This document shows, one piece after another, positions 53,318 through 64,000 of a stretch of 64,000 bases of DNA. The DNA lies in contig CP136063.1 in assembly GCA_032622095.1 (NCBI GenBank), forward strand, positions 38,540,106 to 38,604,105, given 5' to 3'. The position numbers and the translations under genes were made by a program. Under the pieces are notes generated by a model. The model had not been told where the DNA came from, made no database searches, and saw only the letters and a program-made list of their open reading frames with translations. Origin of the DNA: Siphonodentalium dalli (lineage: Eukaryota; Mollusca; Scaphopoda; Gadilida; Siphonodentaliidae). Position 1 is the first letter of the stretch; every line of letters starts with the position of its first letter.

Positions 53318-55789
53318 TATTGTACAAAGTATGGTCTATCTGATCAATCTGGATTGCTTATCACTTGGAAATGTATGGAGCTTTTCGTAGCCTCACCATG
53401 ACCGTGTTCTGTTGAAGTTAATCTGTATATGCCACTTGGTTGGGGTAGATTATCATGATGTATGAATGCAGCATGATATATACAATTTATGGAATATAGC
53501 CAGACTGATGTTATAACTCCTAGTCGAATATAATTAGAATAGTTCGAGGCATTAGGTTATATACGGATCGGCCTATATACATGTAGTATGATCTGAAACA
53601 TGCCATTATTATAGTGAACCATGGCCACATCCGTAGTTTCGCATGCTAATCCAACTTCCTTAATTTCTGCATTTCCTTTGGTTCATGATACGTTCTAACC
53701 AGAATCAACATGGCACGTCACGAGCTGTCATTAACTCCAACTATTACTTCACATTATGTTGTTAGAAGTTAGTGGACTACGTTCCCCCATAATTTCATTC
53801 AGTATTCAGAGCCTGGATTTCAGAGTATATTGGACATAATACATCAAACTGATGACATGCCCCCAGAAGTCAATCACTACAAATGGATTCTTCACCCACA
53901 TGAATTAGTATTATAATAAGTATCGCCTGTCTAATTGTGGCTCATATCTATTTCGTTTACCATTCACATTATTTCGTCATCTGAGCTGCGGGGTTGGATA
54001 TGCAGAGCAGTTGCCCAGTCTCTGTTGATTTCGATAAACATCAGAATAACCATTAATCAAGTGCAACCGGCTGCACAATCATAACCATTGTCAAGAACCA
54101 TTTTCACATTGAACTGATGTACAAACGCAATGCATTGTCTCACTAAACTATTCACATGCCAACATCATAGAAATCAATAGTGATATTAATTTGCTGTTTG
54201 CTATCAATGGTCCATACCAACCTACTGTGTTCATGCCAAGACACCGTTCGTATATTGGGCGAATCACTTTGCATGGCTACCACCAATGAACTGAACAACA
54301 GAAAAACCAAGAACCAGACACACCACTAGCCTGGTGTATGATGATGTTCATTTCAAATGAATGAACATGTCCTGGGATGTCAATAACCTATATATAGAAA
54401 TTTTTCAAAACTTCACATATACTATGAAAGTGGTTGGGCTACTTTGTTGAATAACTTAATCCATATTTCAGAAGCTAGTATTCACAATTTATCACTTTAA
54501 GCTTGATTCCGGATGCTACCCATTATACGGATATATTACCCACTCATGTGGGTCTATTCTATTTTGATCTGCCGTAGATATCAATACGATTGAGATTCAA
54601 ATGGTGTTGCCATGCACAATTAATTAAAGGTTTTAGCGCAACTAACAGTGAGACACGCAGGCCAAGTGACAGCCAAATAATAATTTTTACAATTGTTTGT
54701 GTTGATAAACAAGGTTTTGTTTCTGGCTTGCCACGATTCATGATATAGCTGATAAGTACGATCTCACTTCATAGCTGTCACAATCAACAATTGCGTATTG
54801 CTACCTTATAAGATACACTATAATTATGCGTTTTCTACTGACATGTCATGGCAAGAACTAACACCAATGCTTATCTGCATTTGATATGGTAACCACTAAC
54901 CACACATATTATTTCTCAATTTGTACACTGGCTTAGAGTATAACACAGAAGGCTAGAGTTTGGGATGATAACACTTGTTCCTCAAGCTAGGACGGCGGTC
55001 TAAGATACTTTCTAATTTCATATAGTGAGTTGGATTTTCTCTTCAACGCCCTCCGCACTTAATACAAGGACATTTGAAGAATAGACACGTATACCATACA
55101 TGACATCGCCAATTTGTATTATACATTAAAGCTATGCGCATTTAATTAAAATTAGCTGATTAATCTAATTCCCCAATATTGTGTTATAGCGAACACTAAC
55201 TTGTGTATTGTGACTGCCATTTTGGTAGCCATCTTGGATGAAACTGAAGAGTTCTGTTGAAGTGTGATAATAATTATGTTTGTGGCACGAATATTTCTTT
55301 CTCATCACTAAATTCCGCTTATTTCTTTAAATCTATTGCCACAATATTGGAATTGATATTTGACATGATGCTATAAATTCGGTTGTCTAAAGTGGATTTT
55401 TGACAGATCGAACATGTTTTGTACAATACATTTGCAGCAATACATTGCAGAAGCAATAATTAAACACATAGTTGTCACAATTCGCAGTCGGTATCAAACG
55501 GAAGGTCATTTACATGAGATTCTTGAAAATTGATTTTCTGGTGCCATTTTGGCAGCCATCGTTGACTGGATTAATAATTTCCCGTAAATTTGGGTACTGC
55601 ACTTTGAGAACAACTATTGATGAATTGCCCTAACTAAAAAATGTATAAAAATTAAGATATATGCGCAGAATTCGTCAATACTTGGGACAACCATATATCT
55701 GAACTCAACTGACAATGACGTCATCTTTGAGACGTCATCATTTTCTCCAGTAGCGGACCCATGAAGTCAAACATACTTTTTCCGACAAA
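53318..55789. other. No recognisable gene
   Basis: About 2.5 kb with no supported feature beyond scattered CCATTTTGG(T/C)AGCCATC phrases (55215, 55555), probably relics of the AAGATGGC repeat family. Confidence 0.45.
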
Positions 55790-57167
55790 GTGATATACTA
55801 TCATAATATCATAGTCTCTACATTTGTTAAAAAAATTCACACGAAAGTACATAAGCGATTTTACTATCTCGTTCTGCATCAACGGTCCCACATACACTCT
55901 CTTGCATATCATGAGCCTGAACAACTGTCTATCTATGAATGCGTATCAATCGGTAATTGTGTGAGTGCGTCATGGAAAGATTGGAACCGTGCACTAAGAA
56001 TTAACATATTTGAAGATATATATAACTGTGACCGTTCGCTTAGACAAATAGACCAGTTCCATTGTATACATGCCTGAAAGAGAACTCAGCATTCGTTCGA
56101 TATATTTAAGAATATCTCAAGGAGTCTTCGAACATGGAGTGCAAGACTTTGATGTTTGCAGCTAATTCTACAGATACGGAGTCGAAATAACTGAAAGTCT
56201 TTTTTTCCCGATACCGTATTATCGGACACTGTCATTCAACGCCTTCAATTTTCAAGCACGATCGATATGTTATTTCTTCCAATTGTCGTGATAAACGTGT
56301 TGACTGGGTCGGCTCGTTTGTTTTGTGGAATTTGCAAAAACGGATTCCAGAGCGTTAGTAAATGGGGCTTACATTTGAAGGGACATATACATCTGTTTCC
56401 ACTCGTTCAATGTTCCATATGGAAAGAAACTGAACTTGAAAAGGAACTAAAATTCGATACCATTCCCGCATGGAGCATACTTCGCCGTTGTTTCATCGAC
56501 GGTAGCATTTTTAGAAAACTACAAGAACCGACCGACTTTGCGACTGGTTTAATTGCGGTGCAAACTTTTCTCAATCTGATATTTCGCCACAGTATAGTCG
56601 ATTTGTTTTCGATGTTAATTTTCCACAAGTATTAAACTACATCGTCGAGTGGTTATTTGACGAATGTGGAGTGGCTGTTACAAACGCAGACTTGGAGACT
56701 GAATGGAAGTGCGAATTATTTGAGTCTGTTCATACCCAACCCCAACTGAAGTTGATACAGTCTGAAACCATTGCTAATTTTGAATCGCCGAAGTTTATAC
56801 AGCCTAAATCTGGTCGCTATGCCGGGAGGGTCAATTAAATCTGCCAACATAGGGGGAAACTGAGATTGATAGGGCCTGAAACCGTTAATAGTGTGGTCGC
56901 TATGCTGCTGTCATCAACTCAATCTGCCAATAAAGTGGGAAACTGAAATCGATACAGCCTGAAAGCGTTAATGCTGGCGTCGCGATGCCGCTAGAATCAA
57001 CTCAATCTGCCAATCAAGTGGGAAATCTGAAGTCGATACAGCCTAAAACCGTTAATAAAGCGGTCGCTGTGCTGCTATCATCAACTCAATCCGTCAATCA
57101 AGTGGGAAAACAGAAGTCGATACAACCTCAAACCGTTATTACTGCGGTCGCTCTGTCGTTGGTGTAA
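55790..57167 (+). other. Coding-like region of unknown function, frame-broken, with a tandem C-terminal repeat
   Basis: Three consecutive plus-strand segments look protein-like. The first, 55790-56077, contains YHEPEQLSIYECVSIGN and ASWKDWNRALRINIFEDIYN. The second, 56267 to about 56520, contains FCGICKNGFQSVSKWGLHLK. From about 56530 to 56838, in a different frame, comes SDISPQYSRFVFDVNFPQVL, then FDECGVAVTNADLETEWKCE. This is followed by an ~88-bp tandem repeat (56855-57167) whose last two units read KTVNKAVAVLLSSTQSVNQVG and end in a stop. Stops and frame changes mean either a pseudogene or a multi-exon gene. Family unknown. Confidence 0.4.
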
Positions 57168-58186
57168 CAATTATACTTTGTATCAATCGTATATTTTAAG
57201 TCAGTAAAGGCTCTTTAAACATGGGTTATCACCTAAATGGAAAGGCAACAGTCTCTTTAATTTTTAGATGCAGAAATAGTTGCGCATCGTTAAATTGAGT
57301 GTGACCTTAATTTTCGGACACGAGAGAACAAATTACCAATTATGGTTAATTCACGCGTGAATGTGCGTTCAGTCAGAACGGATTGTTTGTGTGGAGCGTG
57401 GTGTTCACTCACGGTGAATAACACCGTGCATCTCGGGTAAATTTCACGTTGTCAAGTATATATTCGGTCCGAACAGAGCGTATGGGGGGAGAGAATACCG
57501 TCGCTGACACTTGGCCACTGTATGGTTGTATTATTATGCGAACTTAGTGCGTCGACATCAATTTGACAATATATGTCACTCGTGCATACCGCCTAACAAA
57601 TTTCGAAACCATGTAGATAGATTGCTCATTCGAGAATTTAGACTCATCGCATAAAATTCCTCAACAACATTGTCCGATAAGAACCATAACATGTAACTGG
57701 ACTGTACTCATCGGCGTTGACTGCCAAACTATACTTCTGCACAAGCACAACTATTCTCGCTTAAGGTCATTGTTATTGAATGCCAGTATCTTTTGTTTGT
57801 ATTTTATTTAGTTTATAAAAATCAGATGGAATAGACCAACTACGATGAGTACAGGGACGTGGTAAATGGAATTTAATAGACAGGTCGGCTCGGTCACCCA
57901 TTCTGACATTTGTTGTTTAAAGAGCGATCTATCACTCAAATGGAAGCTGGTGCGATGAGTCTATCTCTTAAATAATGTGTATGATGTTTCTAATGTTCTC
58001 AAATAGAAATACCTCCCATTTCTGTTTATATATCTTTGGGAAATTTCGCGCCACACCGAAATAATATACACTGGAAGTATCGGAAATCGTGTTTTGATAC
58101 GAGCCACGTGCGTTTGAACAGATGTCATTTCTATTCCGGTATGGATAATGTTCGGAAAATACGGCTTCAAACTTTAACGGCAGTGG
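57168..58186. other. No recognisable gene
   Basis: A 69-codon minus frame at 57961-58170 is unassigned. CACGGTGAATAACACCGTG near 57402-57420 is a small palindrome. Confidence 0.4.
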
Positions 58187-58259
58187 CTATTCGCCACCCG
58201 GGTGGCGAATAGTCATATAACATAGAAATCGCTATTCGCCACCCGGGTGGCGAATAGCG
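58187..58259. repeat. Two tandem copies of a perfect palindrome
   Basis: CTATTCGCCACCCGGGTGGC-GAATAG is a perfect 26-bp palindrome at 58187-58212. It recurs, extended to 30 bp with flanking CG, at 58230-58259. The 17 bases between them are unrelated. GC-rich in an AT-rich setting. Confidence 0.92.
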
Positions 58260-58369
58260 TTTATATATTTTCTTTATTTACTCCACATACGGAGAGTATG
58301 GTGATCTCGAGCATCGGGAATAATGATTGTCAGTCCTTACGCAAAAGGCTGTGAGTTGGGTTGCAATAT

Positions 58370-58900
58370 GAGAGGGGTGGGGGTACATAACATTTTTTTC
58401 CTAACACTGGAACTTCAAATACGGCATACAAGCATATTTTAGCTAAAAATTATGTGATCTGTATGACAGGTGGAGATGGATGAGGGGAGGAGGGGATGGG
58501 GTGTTGCATAACTGATTGAGGATTTTAGGGGGTGGGGGAAGGTGTACCGTTTATTGGTCAAAAACTTGGTGTCAGATTATTTGTTGTGCATTATATGTAA
58601 GGATTTGTGTACTACATTAGGCGTTCATTTCAAGGTTTAGAAGTACATTTTGGACAAATATTTGTCATTGGAATTTGAGATGGGGTTGGCGAATAAAAGT
58701 ATTCTTAAATCTCGGACGTCAGTTAGATTTCTTCATTTGTGCATTGGATTAGCCGATCCCTTAATCATAAACAATCATTTTCTAGAACTGGTAGTGTGGA
58801 ATTGCGAAAACAAATCTGTGACCTGAATAGGTTGGGGGAGGGGGTGGGTGGCGAATAACTTTAATCTCAAAACTTGGATGTCAGATGAGATAATTTAACC
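58370..58900. repeat. Diverged ~150-bp repeats with GGGGGTGGG tracts
   Basis: Three or four units each contain a G-run (GGGGTGGGGG), a GGCGAATAA or equivalent phrase, and AAAACTTGG(A/T)(T/G)GTCAGAT. Poorly conserved and non-coding. The G-runs could form G-quadruplexes. Confidence 0.6.
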
Positions 58901-59390
58901 CATTCACAATACAAACCGTTCATAACACCATGCATACATGGCCTCAATAGCCCGAAGACGAGTGTGACTCGCCACACAGTAGTATTTCAACCAGGCTATA
59001 CTCATGATTCATTCAATGAACTGGATAATGGATATTGCATGTACACTTGGAAAAATTATTGAAATTTCACCACGCAGTGACGAATGGTGACCTCGTCTAA
59101 TGATAATTTTGTTTTCAAAATATCATCCTATTCCATGCCTAAGCTAAAATAAACACTCTGTAACAAATAAATTTGGTACCCGGAGAACTTCCAACAAAAA
59201 AGGCCACACTATCAGTTCAGGATATGCATTGCATGTAAGCAGCAAAACCCATTTCAAATGAAAGTGTCAATGACACTGTATCTCAACTTGGAAAGGATAT
59301 AATTTAATGTATTACAGTCAATGGAGCAATTAGGAATGTGGAAAGTTGAATGTCTAATATACTAGTTTATAGACATGAAGAGAAAAGTAA
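58901..59390. other. No recognisable gene
   Basis: Nothing identified. Confidence 0.4.
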
Positions 59391-60335
59391 AATCCAAGAT
59401 GGCTACTGGCGGCCATGTTTTTTAGCCGAATGACCCCAAAATGAGTCATTCCCATCGACATGTCATTATTAACATTCATGACAAATTTTATGATGATCAG
59501 ACTAAAGGTATGGCATGTAGCCCATGCTAAAGAATTTAGTCATACAAAGAGTAAAATCCAAGATGGCTGCTGGCGGCCATGTTTTCCGCCGAATGACCCC
59601 AAAATGAGTCCGTTTCCATCTACATGTCATCGATAACATCCATGACAAATTTTATGATGATCAGACTAAAGGTACGACCTGTAGCCCGTGCTAATGGGTT
59701 AAATTTTTAAATCCAAGATGGCCGCTGGCGGCCATGTTTTTTTTTTTTGAATGACCCCAAAATGACTCGTTCCCATCTACATTCCAATTTCAACAACCAT
59801 GACAAATTTTATGATGGTCAGACTGAAGGTACGACCTGTAGCCCGTGCTAAAGGATTTAGTCACACAAAGAGTAAAATCCAAGATGGCTGCTGGTGGCCA
59901 TGTTTTTGGGCGGAATGACCTCAAAATTACTCGTTCACATCTACATGTCAATATTAACATCCATGACAAATTCCATGATGATCAGACAAACAGTACGGCC
60001 TGTAGCCCGTGCTAAAGAATTTAGTCATACAAAGAGTAAAATCGAAGATGGCTGCTGGCGGCCATGTTTTTGGGCGGAATGACCTCAAAATTACTCGTTC
60101 ACATCTACATGTCAATATTAACATCCATGACAAATTCCATGATGATCAGACAAACAGTACGGCCTGTAGCCCATGCTAATGGATTGAATTTTGAAATCCA
60201 ATATGGCCACTGGTGGCCATGTTTTTTTTCCAAATGACCCCAAAATTAATCATTCTGGTCTAAATGTTGATGTCAACAGCTATGAAAAATTTCATAATGA
60301 TCTGACCAAAGTTACGACCTGTAGCCTGCATTGTT
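59391..60335. repeat. Six tandem units of 155-166 bp with AAGATGGC(T/C)GCTGGCGGCCATG
   Basis: Units start AATCCAAGATGG at 59391, 59555, 59710, 59876, 60040 and 60195. Each contains a GGCGGCCATGTTTT box, an AATGACCCCAAAATGA phrase, CATCTACATGTCA, CATGACAAATTTTATGATG and TACGACCTGTAGCCCGTGCT. The first units are more diverged. The spacing pattern (164, 155, 166, 164, 155) suggests a two- or three-unit higher-order repeat. The 62-codon ORF inside is not a gene. Confidence 0.92.
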
Positions 60336-60661
60336 GATGCCTTACGTACACATGTACACATGCACACACGGACGACAAAGCCATGGCAATAGCTCAAACA
60401 TTACAAAGTAAAGTTAAGCTAATAACTTGAATTATAGGTATAAACGGACTGAAATGTAGAAATTACAGTAAGTTTGCACAACCTTCCCCGAAGCAGCATG
60501 CAATTTGCTCAAAAGTTTCACAAATAGAGAGCGCCACTGTGTGGTAGGATTTACATGTCATCATGACATAAACTAGATCATGCCATGAATCTCTACTAAA
60601 GCTGACACCCGTAGAGATGATATTCCACCTGTACAAAACCCGGGAACTTTTTGAAGTTTTG
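60336..60661. other. Spacer
   Basis: No gene or repeat identified between the tandem array and the nested element. Confidence 0.4.
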
Positions 60662-60859
60662 ACAGGGAACCTTATAAAGTAAAAAAAATAACATGGGGAA
60701 TGAAGAAGTATCTTTGTTCATACATGTACCTGTGGCTTAATGATTTATTCATCGGTACGTGAAGTTCCCAGCTCGATATTACAGAATTGCTTTCGCGTTA
60801 TGTCACTTAGGCCAAAGAATATATATACTCTGTGGCTTAATGATTTATTCATCGGTACC

Positions 60860-63304
60860 GTAAACTGGGGTAACTTGAGACACCGGGGTGACTTGAGACA
60901 AAACAGGATGGCACCATATTTCAGGCACTATAATCATTCCCTATTGTTCTTACATTCAAATAAATCTTATTTATTCTGATGACAGGTATATTTATTTGAT
61001 AATAATCTATAAATAATGAGATGCAATTGAAAAAAAATGGAGCATCTGGTCTGAGAATTTCATTGATTTTTTTTCGCAAAAATTTTACCACTTGCAAACT
61101 TCCACTGCACCACATACAACATGCGGACTATATGGAGATGAATATGACCAAGACTCCAGAAATATATATCTGATGTGTCAACAGATTGTCATTTTACGTA
61201 TGTAGTTACATATTTTATGCTTTCTAAGAAAAACGTGATTTTCGACATACTCGGGGTGACTTGAGACAGTCACCCCGGATATGACCCATACATGCTCTAT
61301 ATGGCTACATGTGCTATTTAGTTGCTAACAGTACAGTATATCTCAGTTAATGTACATGATAAGTTGCACAGGTAAAATTTAATGATAATCTACATGTAGC
61401 TGACTGACTGTAAGTACTACGATCACATGTTTAGGGTTAGGGCTCATGTTGAATTAGGGTTAGAGCACCCTTTAGGGTAAAATCCCACCCCCTCGATCAC
61501 AGGTTTAGGGTTAGGGCTCATCTTTTATGGGCAAAGCGTATCTCCTCGATCACAGGATTAGGATATAACAGAGATACGAGTCTTGCATTGGGCCATGGAT
61601 CCATAACGGAGATACATGGCATGGTGACATAAAGCAACAGCTGCACGAATACACACATCACCGTTATGGCGCCATTACATAAACTTGCGTATGGCTCCAA
61701 GACTCGTATCTTCATTATGGAACCATGGCTCGGAGACTCGTGGCTCCGATATGGCTCCATAACGAAGATACGAGTCTCTGAGTCATGGAGCCATACTAAA
61801 GTATGCCATGGTTCCAAACCTCGTATCTTCGTTATGGCTACATGGCTCCAAGACTTGTTATGGAGCCATTGCTCCACGACTCGAAGAATGTGTCTCAGAT
61901 TTGGCTCCATAGCTCCATAACGAGGATACCAGTCTTATAGCCATGGAGCCATGGCTCCATAATGAAGATACGAGTCTAGGATAACCATAACCATGTGATT
62001 GAGGTGGTGGGCATTGACCCTAAAGGGTGCCCTAAGCCAAAAGGAAACCCTAAGCCTTTACCTAGTTCAAGATGAGGCCTAAACCTAAACCTGTGATCGA
62101 GGGGATATGCTTTGCCCATAAAGGACGAGCCATAGCCTGTAATCGATGGGTGGAATTTGCCCATAAGGGGTGAATCCATACCCTAAACCTGTGATCGAGG
62201 GTATGGTATTTGACCCTAAAGGGTGCCCTAACCCTAAAGCAAGTCCTGACCCTTTCACTATATCAACATGAGCCCTAATCATAAACCAGTGATCGAGGGG
62301 ATACGCTTTGTCCATAAAGGATGAGCTCCTTTCCCTAAACCTGTGATTGCGGGGTGGGATTTGCACTTAAAGTGTGAGCTCTAACCCTAAACATGTGATC
62401 GAGGGAATACCCTTTGTCCATAAAGGATGAACCCTAACCCTAAACCTGTGATCGAGGGGGTGAGATTTGACCCTAAAGGGTGCCCTAACCCTAAAGCAAA
62501 CCATAACCCTTTCACTAGTTCAACATGAGCCCTATATTATAACACTAAGCCTAAATTATTTGATGTAGCAATATGGAATTCATGAATATTTAAAAGAATG
62601 TGGGAAGAATGTGGGAAGCGTTCAGACAATAAGTTATATAAATGGTCCATGTCTGTTTGTTGAAGTTGTTATCTGAGCATTCTCTTTGGCCACTACTCGG
62701 CAACGAGTATTCAGTAAATAAAGTGTTATTAAAAGCCACTTAAGCGCCATCCAGTTTGTTCTCTTATATATTTCTTGAAGTGTTTATAATAATCCTGAAA
62801 TAATAGGTAAGGTATACTATTTGTTTTCTAAGATGACAAGTAGTACGAATTGTTGTTATTGCTGTGCCTATTTCAGCGTCACGTGATACAATGGCATTGC
62901 ATTCTAATATCGACACATGATTATTAGTATAAAGCCTGGATATTGGTGTATAGCAAATATAGATTGCTAAAATCTAAATTATATTTCTTATTAAAGTAAT
63001 CTTTCTCTGTTGCATCAGTGTCGGTCTGTCCTACTACTGGAGTCAAAATGGGTGCAGTGGAACAAGATGTTATATGAGTTAAGGAGGCATCTGTCTCAAG
63101 TCACCCCATTGCCGGGGTGACTTGAGACACCTGTTCGGGCCCCAATTTTTGCCACCTACAATGCTACAACAGGTTATAACTATTAGAGATCAATAGCTGA
63201 TATGTTGTTTGAGAAGTGTCAAGTGATGTGGCTAGGGTACAAAACATTTATTTCAAGTTAGCTTTAAAATACCCTAAAACTGTCTCAAGTTACCCCGGTT
63301 TACG
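60860..63304. mobile_element. Inner 2.4-kb element with CGTAAACTGGGGTAACTTGAG ends
   Basis: The terminal inverted repeats begin CGTAAACTGGGGTAACTT and end AAGTTACCCCGGTTTACG. GTAC (up to CGGTAC) is duplicated at both junctions (60854-60859 and 63303-63308). The insertion splits a tandem unit of the outer element, so it is younger. The phrase GGGGT(A/G)ACTTGAGACA recurs inside in both orientations (for example 60885, 61251, 63091, 63114), possibly as protein-binding sites. The interior holds telomere-like repeats and no transposase gene. Confidence 0.82.
61420..62560. repeat. Inverted array of CCCTAAACCTGTGATCGAGG repeats around a GGCTCCATAACGAAG block
   Basis: At 61420-61560 units of about 53 bp contain CTCGATCACAGGTTTAGGG, and at 61975-62560 the same unit appears in reverse (CCCTAAACCTGTGATCGAGG, TTTGACCCTAAAGGGTGCC). 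There is a higher-order period near 255 bp (62189 to 62444). Between them, 61560-61980, a ~28-bp motif TCCATAACGAAGATACGAGT occurs in both orientations. CCCTAA phrases are telomere-like but imperfect. ORFs over the block are by-products. Confidence 0.8.
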
Positions 63305-63381
63305 GTACGTGAAGTTCCCAGCTCGATATTACGGAATTGCTTTCGCGTTATGTCGCTTAGGCCAAAGAATATATATACTGT

Positions 63382-63889
63382 ACTGTACTTGTATTGTGAC
63401 GACTACATCGCATTGTCTGGGGTAGCCAGTACGTCCACCGAGCATGCCTGGTTTTTGGATCTACAGTAGCTACATGTATACCCCTAACATATGTGGTGAT
63501 AACCTCTGTACATGTATATATATACACCCACCATTAGTCCCAAACAAGACATAAAGCACTGTAAAAACAGGAAATTAAAATTGCAAAATGTATGCCCATC
63601 AATCCCCAACCCATCACACACCTGGGGCCTTTGAGACGGCCGTCAATTCGTGGTCACTTTTCACAGGGATATATTTGAAACCATGTGTGTTGCACACTAA
63701 AGGTCATCAATATGTAATTAGTGGTACAAAACAGTAAATTTTGACTTTTTCTCAAACTATCAATAAAAAGTTTAGGGTCGGAGGGTTATTTTTAGGGTTA
63801 TCCGATGTACGGAAACATAGTATCTTTTTACTTTGGCCTTACAACAATAATTTTCGTGACAGGGAATAAAATAAATATTTATTGCGGAA
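63382..63889. other. Interior of the outer element, no gene seen
   Basis: No ORF or repeat recognised. (TA)3-4 runs and a CACACCTGGGGCCTTTGAGAC segment are not informative. Confidence 0.4.
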
Positions 63890-64000
63890 TCGGGTCTTAA
63901 AAGTCACGTAATCTCGGGATGGAAACTTCACTTACCGATGAATAAATCATTAAGCAACAGGTATGAACAAAGAACTATATTCCCCGCGTTACTTTATAAG

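Larger units (their letters stand above)
60662..64000. mobile_element. Outer inverted-repeat element, cut by the window end
   Basis: The left end CTTATAAAGTAA ... TCTTTGTTCATAC ... GGCTTAATGATTTATTCATC is matched in reverse complement by the last ~110 bases of the window (GATGAATAAATCATTAAGC ... GTATGAACAAAGA ... TTACTTTATAAG). Inside, a 107-bp direct repeat (60727-60833, and 60834-60859 plus 63305-63381) is split by the inner element 60860-63304. No transposase ORF is seen. Confidence 0.75.

Noticed and set aside
61518-62366. ORFs of 67-130 codons
   Set aside because: They read through inverted satellite units in several frames, with no domain and no stable frame.
61420-62560. True telomere
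   Set aside because: TTAGGG units are isolated and imperfect, embedded in a longer repeat inside a transposon with sequence on both sides.

Overview
The window is an AT-rich stretch of metazoan nuclear DNA, gene-poor and packed with mobile elements. It contains C2H2 zinc-finger genes, remnants of a jockey/CR1-type LINE and a BEL/Pao retroelement, Helitron ends, TTAA-flanked MITEs, foldback and palindromic elements, minisatellites and a 5S-like sequence. No prokaryotic features are visible. An invertebrate, perhaps a bivalve or another mollusc, is my best guess. It rests mainly on the 48.2-49.0 kb repeat, which begins CCCCGCAACGAAGTT and runs into a GTCCGTCCGTCC tract, a type I associate from memory with mollusc genomes. 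That is inference only.

Layout. 0.8-2.5 kb: a three-way-junction palindrome, a decayed fragment of an unnamed protein family, and repeats. 2.6-13.4 kb: a zinc-finger domain with two intact minus-strand C2H2 ORFs (5676-6620 and 12043-13416). A ZNF-tail pseudogene and its 40-bp satellite occur here as two inverted copies (2592-3420 and 11380-12075). A second, longer fossil of the unnamed family (8930-10870) lies between them. 13.65-14.71 kb: a foldback transposon with a 9-bp target duplication. 15-21 kb: palindromes and TTAA MITEs. 21.2-23.2 kb: a diverged repeat array. 23.27-24.09 kb: two head-to-tail short Helitrons inside an (AT)n tract. 24.2-26.05 kb: BEL/Pao pol remnant, minus strand. 27.0-35.1 kb: two TTAA MITEs, the second split by a 6.8-kb insertion that carries the LINE. 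35-41.8 kb: low-information sequence with diverged duplications. 41.88-43.04 kb: a third C2H2 gene, followed by fossil fingers and a 153-bp hairpin. 44.4-45.9 kb: repeats around a 5S rRNA-like copy and a hairpin MITE. 46.5-47.9 kb: MITEs nested inside one another. 48.1-49.35 kb: a 1.2-kb inverted-repeat element. 50.7-51.4 kb: a 43-bp minisatellite. 55.8-57.2 kb: an unrecognised coding-like region. 58-60.3 kb: twin palindromes and a tandem array. 60.66-64.0 kb: a nested inverted-repeat element with telomere-like inner repeats.

The only intact, confidently named genes are the three C2H2 zinc-finger ORFs. They share the unusual linker TGDRPYQCD, and two of them share a SLHxKTK leader. They are probably DNA-binding proteins from a lineage-expanded tandem family. 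No pathway or operon logic is visible. The window records repeated insertion, nesting and inverted duplication of mobile elements around a small zinc-finger cluster. Positions and alignments were made by eye.
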